DNA of 18,397 bases, taken from Bacteroidales bacterium UBA4331. Lineage in GTDB: Bacteria; Bacteroidota; Bacteroidia; Bacteroidales; Paludibacteraceae. Under the pieces are notes generated by a model that ran no database searches, had not been told where the DNA came from, and saw only the letters and a list, made by a program, of their open reading frames with translations. Positions 14,048-18,397 of this stretch are shown in pieces (position 1 is the stretch's first letter; each line of letters opens with the position of its first letter). The stretch is taken from positions 85,317-103,713 of the forward strand of contig DGTR01000007.1 of NCBI GenBank assembly GCA_002394395.1, written 5' to 3'. A program made the position numbers and the translations under genes.

Positions 14048-14752
14048 ATGTTTAAAAGAATACTTCTCAAACTTTCCGGTGAGAGCCTGGCAGGAGAAAA
14101 CAAGCAAGGCATCGATCCTCAACATCTTGCCGAGTACGCCGAGCAAATCAAAGCGATTGCTCAGAAAGGCGTACAAGTAGCGATCGTCATCGGCGGCGGA
14201 AACATCTTCCGTGGCCTGAGCGGTTCGCAGAAAGGCTTTGACCGCGTCAAGGGAGACCAGATGGGTATGTTAGCCACCGTCATTAACGCCTTGGCTCTAT
14301 CCTCTGCCCTCGAAGCCATCGACCAACCGGTACGTGTATTGACAGCCATCCGCATGGAGCCAATCGGCGATTTCTACAGTCCGGCAAAAGCTATCCGGCT
14401 GTTGGAAAAGGGCAATGTAGTAATCCTTGCCGGCGGTACAGGAGCACCCTATTTCACGACCGACACCGGTTCATCGCTCCGCGCCTTGGAGATCAAAGCG
14501 GATGTCATGCTCAAGGGAACACGTGTGGATGGTATCTATACTGCTGACCCGGAGAAAGACCCGACAGCTACGAAATTCACGGAGATCACCTACGATGAGG
14601 TCATCCGCCGCGGATTAAAGGTCATGGACCTCACTGCTACCGCTATGGCGAAAGAGAACGGTCTGCCGATATACGTCTTTAACATGGACCAACTCGGCAA
14701 TTTACAGAAAGTCATTAACGGCGAACAAATAGGAACATTAGTAAAACCCTAA
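14048..14752 (+). CDS. pyrH: UMP kinase
   Basis: Phosphorylates UMP to UDP in pyrimidine nucleotide synthesis; cytosolic hexamer of the amino acid kinase fold. The 234-residue protein has the family pattern: KRILLKLSGESL at the start, GGGNIFRG (49-56), the DQMGMLATVINALAL helix, the GGTGAPYFTTDT segment, and KGTRVDGIYTADPEKDP near the C-terminal third. It is followed after 5 bases by frr, a common bacterial pairing that supports co-expression. Confidence 0.97.
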   Translation: MFKRILLKLSGESLAGENKQGIDPQHLAEYAEQIKAIAQKGVQVAIVIGGGNIFRGLSGSQKGFDRVKGDQMGMLATVINALALSSALEAIDQPVRVLTAIRMEPIGDFYSPAKAIRLLEKGNVVILAGGTGAPYFTTDTGSSLRALEIKADVMLKGTRVDGIYTADPEKDPTATKFTEITYDEVIRRGLKVMDLTATAMAKENGLPIYVFNMDQLGNLQKVINGEQIGTLVKP

Positions 14753-14757
14753 ATAAT

Positions 14758-15321
14758 ATGGAAGACGAATTAAGCCTCTACGAGTCTGCAGCCGAAGAGC
14801 AGATGCAGGCCGCTGTCGCTCACTTAGACGACACCCTTCAGCACATCCGTGCAGGTAAAGCCAACCCGCGTATCTTGGATCCGATCAAGATTGATTACTA
14901 CGGAGCTATGTCGCCGTTGACTTCTTGCGCAACGATCACTACTCCTGACGCCCGTACCATCGCAATCACGCCGTGGGAGAAGAAGCTCATCAGCGAGATC
15001 GAGCGCGCCATCATCAACTCGAACATCGGTCTGGCTCCATCTAACAACGGCGAGACGATCCGTCTGATCCTTCCGCCGCTGACAGAGGAACGCCGTCGCG
15101 AGCTCTGCAAGCAATGTAAAGCAGAGAGCGAGACCGCGAAGATGTCTATCCGCAATGCCCGCCGCGATGCCATTGAGGAGTTTAAGAAACTCGTCAAGAA
15201 CGGCCTGAGCGAGGATATCGAGAAAGACGCAGAAGAGGATATGCAAAAGACCCACGACAAATACGTCGCTAAAGTCGAAGCTCTCTACGCAGCGAAAGAA
15301 AAGGAGATCATGACGGTTTAG
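14758..15321 (+). CDS. frr: Ribosome recycling factor
   Basis: With EF-G, splits the post-termination ribosome so its subunits can be reused. The 187-residue protein has normal length and signature sequences: HIRAGKANPRILDPIKIDYY, TTPDARTIAITPWEK, NNGETIRLILPPLTEERR and the helical SIRNARRDAIEEFKK region, ending KEKEIMTV. It directly follows pyrH. Downstream lies a large palindromic repeat element rather than an ordinary terminator. Confidence 0.97.
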   Translation: MEDELSLYESAAEEQMQAAVAHLDDTLQHIRAGKANPRILDPIKIDYYGAMSPLTSCATITTPDARTIAITPWEKKLISEIERAIINSNIGLAPSNNGETIRLILPPLTEERRRELCKQCKAESETAKMSIRNARRDAIEEFKKLVKNGLSEDIEKDAEEDMQKTHDKYVAKVEALYAAKEKEIMTV

Positions 15322-15326
15322 TGATT

Positions 15327-15462
15327 AATTAACAAATCACAATGTACAATTAACAAAGCGTCCTATAGGGTTTTGTACAAACTGAAAAGTCCGTACGGAC
15401 TCTAAAAATTCGTACCAAACTACATAAGCCCTTTGTGAATTGTGAATTGTAAATTGTAAATT
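15327..15462. repeat. 136-bp near-palindromic element bounded by 4x7-bp arrays
   Basis: Each end is 28 bases made of four heptamers. The left end (15327-15354) has units like AATTAAC, AAATCAC and AATGTAC. The right end (15435-15462) has GTGAATT twice then GTAAATT twice, which is the reverse complement of the same consensus AATTNAC. The inner 80 bases continue the symmetry: AAAG at 15355 matches CTTT at 15431-15434, and the exact midpoint (15394/15395) is the centre of a perfect 14-bp palindrome AGTCCGTACGGACT (15388-15401). The outer arms agree at 22 of 28 positions and the inner arms are looser. Its last two bases are the TT of the rsgA start codon TTG. No ORF lies inside and no T tract follows. 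Confidence 0.85.
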
Positions 15463-16414
15463 GAGAGGATTAGTCATTAAATCTACGGGTAGCAGTTACA
15501 TCGTTCGGATGGACGATGGAACGGATGCGGAATGCCGAATAAAAGGCAATTTCCGCATTCGCGGTATTCGTAGTACCAACCCCGTGGCTGTAGGTGACTA
15601 CGTAGAAGTACAAAGTGACCAAGGGCAAGCTATCTATTGGATAACAGAGGTTTGTGAGCGGCGGAACTATATCATCCGGCGATCCACTAACCTGAGCAAA
15701 GAGAGCCATATTCTGGCATCTAATATTGACCAAGTCGCCCTTATCGTGACGGTCAATCACCCTGTGACTTCGACTACTTTCATCGATCGCTTCCTCGCGA
15801 CCTGCGAGGCTTATCGCGTGCGCGCGCTCCTTATATTCAATAAGATAGACCTGCTGACGGAAGAAGAGATGGCACAATTAGCTGAACTGCGTGCGCTATA
15901 CGAATCGATCGGCTACGAGACGATTGAGCTATCAGCAATCAGCCTTCAGCCTTCAGATATCTTACCTCTGCTCGCAGGGAAAGTAACGTTGCTTTCCGGC
16001 AATTCGGGAGTCGGCAAATCTACCCTACTCAATGCACTTTTCGGGCGCGAGGTCACGCGTACCGGTAAGATATCCGACGCCCACGACAAAGGTATGCATA
16101 CCACCACTTTCAGCGAGATGTATGAGTTAGTCGAAAGTCAAAACGGGACAGAGCCTGTCGAAAGCAAAGGTTGGATAATTGACACTCCGGGTATCAAAGG
16201 TTTTGGTACGATAGATTTTGAACGCGAAGAAGTAAGCCATTATTTCCCTGAGATTTTCCGTATCAGCCGCGACTGCCATTTTGGTAACTGCACGCATACC
16301 AACGAACCCGGTTGCGCTGTGCAGGAAGCCATCATAAAAGGATCCATAGCAATCTCGCGCTATGAATCCTATCTATCGTTGTTAGGCGACTGCTCCGAGA
16401 GCAAATATCGCTAA
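15461..16414 (+). CDS. rsgA: Ribosome small-subunit GTPase RsgA
   Basis: A circularly permuted GTPase that helps late 30S maturation. The TTG at 15461 is chosen because it gives MRGLVIKSTGSSYIV, the expected N-terminus, and no ATG lies nearby. The 317-residue protein has an OB-fold domain (about 1-80), then the G motifs in permuted order: NKID (127-130), the P-loop GNSGVGKST (180-188) and DTPG (241-244). The zinc motif follows: C272, C277, H279 and C285. Two oddities are repeat-encoded segments: residues 158-166 after the G4/G5 region, and 224-235 (VESQNGTEPVES) just before DTPG, an insertion relative to homologues as I recall them. The start codon lies at the edge of the upstream palindromic element. 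The stop overlaps the korB stop by four bases. Confidence 0.95.
   Translation: MRGLVIKSTGSSYIVRMDDGTDAECRIKGNFRIRGIRSTNPVAVGDYVEVQSDQGQAIYWITEVCERRNYIIRRSTNLSKESHILASNIDQVALIVTVNHPVTSTTFIDRFLATCEAYRVRALLIFNKIDLLTEEEMAQLAELRALYESIGYETIELSAISLQPSDILPLLAGKVTLLSGNSGVGKSTLLNALFGREVTRTGKISDAHDKGMHTTTFSEMYELVESQNGTEPVESKGWIIDTPGIKGFGTIDFEREEVSHYFPEIFRISRDCHFGNCTHTNEPGCAVQEAIIKGSIAISRYESYLSLLGDCSESKYR
15931..15958 (+). repeat. Four 7-bp units inside rsgA
   Basis: ATCAGCA, ATCAGCC, TTCAGCC and TTCAGAT in direct succession, 28 bases, encoding residues 158-166 (SAISLQPSD) just after the conserved ELSA segment. Confidence 0.8.
16130..16163 (+). repeat. GTCGAAA heptamers inside rsgA
   Basis: GTCGAAA (16130-16136) and GTCAAAA (16137-16143), then 13 unrelated bases that include GACAG-AGC-CTGTC, then GTCGAAA again (16157-16163). 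Together they encode VESQNGTEPVES. The unit is the same one found four times in korA on the opposite strand. Confidence 0.7.
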
Positions 16415-17439
16415 CTCCACTGCTCTAACGTTGCGGTCAGTTCATCAAACGTGTGTGCCTTAGCCGAGGCGCGCACGTTTTGTATCTGCTCATTGACCGC
16501 TGTGTCGTATGTAGGCGCCTCCACGTCACGGATGACGCCCAAAGCAATCGGCAACTCATCCTGTACATCGGCAGCCACCTCCAAGTTCCGCTCTTGTCCC
16601 ATGAGTGCAAGCAGCCTATGCAGCGTCGGGTCCTGTTGGTGCGCATCATGCACAAGGACGCGTGCATCGTCTGCCGGCACAATTATCAGCCGCGGAACAA
16701 AGGTCTGCGGGTCAATCTCAATAGCCAAGCCCTTATCTTTGTTGGTACCAAAGATCATCTTCTCGCCGTGTTTGAGGATGATGGAGTGTTCGGAGCGCTG
16801 CTCACGGTCGGCTATCCAAGCGTGCGTGCCGTTATTGAAGATGACGCAGTTCACCAGACACTCCACGATCGAGCAGCCTTTGTGCTGCTGCGCCGCCACC
16901 ATGCAATCGACCGTCGTCGGCACATCGACATCGAGCGTGCGGGCAAAGAACGTACCCCTTGCGCCCAAGACGAGTTCCGCCGGTATGAACGGCCGTTCTA
17001 CCGTTCCATACGGAGAGGATTTGGAGACAAAGCCCTTTGGGCTTGTCGGCGAGTACTGACCTTTGGTCAGACCGTAGATGCGGTTATTGAACATGCAGAC
17101 GTTCAGGTCCACATTGCGGCGAATCTCATGAATGAAATGGTTTCCGCCGATAGCCAGACAGTCGCCGTCACCGCTCATTTGCCAAACGGTCAGTTCGGGA
17201 TGGCTGGTCTTGACGCCCGTAGCAATCGCGCCACCGCGGCCATGGATTGTATTAAAACCGTACGTATTGAGGTAGTGCGGCATACGGCTTGAACAACCGA
17301 TACCGGAGATAACAGCCACCTCATGGGTCGGAATACCTATCTGCGCCATGGCTTTCTGCAACGCCATGCAAATCGCGTGATCGCCGCAACCAGGGCAGAA
17401 ACGTACATATTGATCGGATTTAAATTGAGATGCTTCCAT
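16411..17439 (-). CDS. korB: 2-oxoacid:ferredoxin oxidoreductase beta subunit
   Basis: The thiamine-diphosphate and Fe-S carrying subunit of a 2-oxoglutarate (or related 2-oxoacid) ferredoxin oxidoreductase, which oxidatively decarboxylates the acid to an acyl-CoA and reduces ferredoxin, or runs in reverse for CO2 fixation. The 342-residue protein has CPGCGDH (C15, C18) and C49 in GIGCSS, cluster ligands in this family; GDGDCLAIGGNHFIH (90-104), the thiamine-diphosphate/Mg site; and NNRIYGLTKGQYSPTS. The start at 17439 (MEASQFKSDQY) is preferred. The open frame to 17520 would translate the octamer repeat and overlap korA. Substrate choice between 2-oxoglutarate and other oxoacids is by resemblance to Bacteroides KorB. 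Confidence 0.9.
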   Translation of the reverse strand: MEASQFKSDQYVRFCPGCGDHAICMALQKAMAQIGIPTHEVAVISGIGCSSRMPHYLNTYGFNTIHGRGGAIATGVKTSHPELTVWQMSGDGDCLAIGGNHFIHEIRRNVDLNVCMFNNRIYGLTKGQYSPTSPKGFVSKSSPYGTVERPFIPAELVLGARGTFFARTLDVDVPTTVDCMVAAQQHKGCSIVECLVNCVIFNNGTHAWIADREQRSEHSIILKHGEKMIFGTNKDKGLAIEIDPQTFVPRLIIVPADDARVLVHDAHQQDPTLHRLLALMGQERNLEVAADVQDELPIALGVIRDVEAPTYDTAVNEQIQNVRASAKAHTFDELTATLEQWS

Positions 17440-17441
17440 AA

Positions 17442-17481
17442 TATTCGATAATTCGATGTACCGATATCTCGATATATCGTT
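17442..17481. repeat. Tandem 8-bp units (NNNTCGAT) between korA and korB
   Basis: Four octamers ending in CGAT fill 17442-17473 (TATTCGAT, AATTCGAT, GTACCGAT, ATCTCGAT), followed by a degenerate fifth (ATATCGTT, 17474-17481). The array fills the whole 40-base gap between korA and korB and reaches into the korA stop codon. The central TCGA makes each unit partly self-complementary. Confidence 0.8.
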
Positions 17482-18397
17482 AAGATTTTTTAACAAAGTT
17501 AACAATGCGTTCCACCGCAAAGGGTTGTCCCTGAATCTCGTTGTATTGCTCGATCTTCAGGTCGGGGAAGTGCGCGCGGAGATACGCGGCGAATTGCCCC
17601 GTATTCAACTCGCAAACAACAATTCGCTTATATTGGCTCAGCACTTCGCGGGTATTCTTCGGCAGCGGACAGATATAGTTGAAATGCGCCAAGTCGCAGC
17701 CTAACTCATTTGCCGCGGCATGCAGATGGCCTTCCGTACTACCCCAACCTACCAGCAAAATGTCTTTCGACTTTCGACTTTCGACTTTCGACTCAATCAC
17801 CTGCAATGCAGGTATTCTCTCCGCTATCTGCTCGATTTTGTGCTTGCGAGCAAGAACCATCTGCTCGTGGTTTTCCGGGTTTGTGGAGATAGTACCCTTC
17901 TCTGCGTCGCGCTCCAGACCGATATTCCTGTGCTCGTAACCTTCCATACCCGGGTACGCCCAATAACGCACACCGCGCTCGTCACGCAACGCAGGGTTAT
18001 AATGTCCTTTCAACTCCTCGGGCACGCTCTGCGGGGTGATCGCCGGCAGTTCTGCCAACTTCGGTATCCGCCAGAGAGCCGTTCCGTTCGCCAGATAGGT
18101 ATCCGTCATGAGGATGACAGGCGTCATGTTCTCCAAAGCGATCTTACAAGCCTCGTAGGCAAAATCAAAGCAATTGGCGCTACTCGAAGCGGCAATCACC
18201 ACCGCCGGGCACTCGCCGTTACGGCCATAAAGGGCTTGTAACAAATCCGTCTGTTCGGTCTTCGTCGGCAGTCCCGTACTCGGTCCGCCACGCTGCACAT
18301 CAATCACTACGAGCGGCAATTCTGCCATGACCGCCAGACCGATGGCTTCGGATTTGAGCGAGAGACCGGGACCGGAAGTAGAAGTACATGCCAGATC
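17480..18397 (-). CDS. korA: 2-oxoacid:ferredoxin oxidoreductase alpha subunit, 5' end outside window
   Basis: The partner of KorB, upstream of it on the same strand with a 40-base gap. The visible 305 residues begin inside the gene: DLACTSTSGPGLSLKSEAIG, then VVIDVQRGGPSTGLPTKTEQ, both typical of the alpha subunit's thiamine-contacting region. Conserved stretches near the middle include ITPQSVPEELKGHYN and the later DILLVGWGSTEGH of the transketolase-C-like domain. The C-terminus is RIVNFVKKS. An ATG at 18328 exists but conserved sequence continues upstream, so it is not the start. Between RIPALQ and DILLVGWG the protein reads VIESKVESRKSK, encoded by four copies of a 7-bp repeat. Confidence 0.9.
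   Translation of the reverse strand, partial: DLACTSTSGPGLSLKSEAIGLAVMAELPLVVIDVQRGGPSTGLPTKTEQTDLLQALYGRNGECPAVVIAASSSANCFDFAYEACKIALENMTPVILMTDTYLANGTALWRIPKLAELPAITPQSVPEELKGHYNPALRDERGVRYWAYPGMEGYEHRNIGLERDAEKGTISTNPENHEQMVLARKHKIEQIAERIPALQVIESKVESRKSKDILLVGWGSTEGHLHAAANELGCDLAHFNYICPLPKNTREVLSQYKRIVVCELNTGQFAAYLRAHFPDLKIEQYNEIQGQPFAVERIVNFVKKS
17765..17792 (-). repeat. Four perfect 7-bp units inside korA
   Basis: TTTCGAC four times without mismatch on the plus strand (GTCGAAA on the coding strand), encoding most of SKVESRKSK. The four units are identical, unlike the other arrays, which suggests recent expansion. A change by one unit would shift the korA frame. Confidence 0.9.

Noticed and set aside
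15388..15401. Perfect palindrome AGTCCGTACGGACT as an isolated operator
   Set aside because: It is the centre of the larger 136-bp symmetric element, which explains it better.
16453..17292. Long plus-strand open frame of 279 codons
   Set aside because: It is antisense to korB and matches no family I recognise.
17440..17520. Upstream extension of korB to 17520
   Set aside because: It would translate the octamer array and overlap the end of korA; family similarity starts at 17439.
1..18397. tRNA, rRNA, transposase, integrase or phage genes
   Set aside because: I looked on both strands and found none that I could support.

Overview
This window looks like chromosomal DNA of a member of the Bacteroidales (phylum Bacteroidota). 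The basis is the protein set (QueH, a DUF1599 protein, a DoxX-thioredoxin fusion, C10 peptidases, a KorAB-type oxidoreductase, all closest in my memory to Bacteroides/Prevotella relatives). Bacteroidota-type promoters (TTTG, about 20 nt, TAnnTTTG) are also present, and purine-rich Shine-Dalgarno sites are largely absent. I cannot name the family or genus. Most of the window is housekeeping DNA; no phage, plasmid, transposase, CRISPR array, tRNA or rRNA is visible.

Layout. 1-66: the end of an unidentified gene. 91-612: a structured leader and a small gene broken by a frameshift. 611-654: a terminator. 694-3167: queH and an overlapping CPA2-type cation/proton antiporter, behind their own promoter. 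3124-4835, minus strand: tsaD and then an exosortase-family membrane protein; the latter overlaps the antiporter tail to tail. 4849-4916: back-to-back promoters for tsaD and kdtA. 4939-16414, plus strand: a long co-directional run of kdtA, hisS, a DUF1599 gene, a DoxX fusion, two tandem C10 (streptopain-like) peptidases, tpiA, a gamma-carbonic-anhydrase-like gene, pyrH, frr and rsgA. 16411-18397, minus strand: korB and the 3' part of korA, a 2-oxoacid:ferredoxin oxidoreductase. rsgA and korB share their last four bases.

The housekeeping genes cover queuosine synthesis, tRNA t6A modification, lipid A Kdo transfer, His-tRNA charging, glycolysis, UMP phosphorylation, ribosome recycling and 30S maturation. 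The accessory part is the pair of secreted cysteine proteases between the DoxX gene and tpiA. The pair arose by tandem duplication and shows recent sequence homogenisation. One copy has gained a (Val-Asp-Pro) linker and a beta-rich domain, and both end in the same short C-terminal tail.

The most unusual signal is a layer of short periodic repeats laid over the whole region. Several gene junctions hold a short tandem array with its own unit length: 8 bp (kdtA-hisS, korA-korB), 11 bp (hisS-DUF1599) or 7 bp (tsaD-exosortase, frr-rsgA). The 7-bp arrays recur as 28-bp blocks of four units and also lie inside reading frames (exosortase, rsgA, korA). The frr-rsgA gap is one 136-bp near-palindrome whose ends are 4x7-bp arrays, and the TTG start of rsgA lies at its edge. 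A separate GC-rich palindromic element is present twice, inverted, inside hisS, and a related sequence forms the terminator at 611-654. This set of repeats and their intrusion into essential genes is my main candidate for something not well described.
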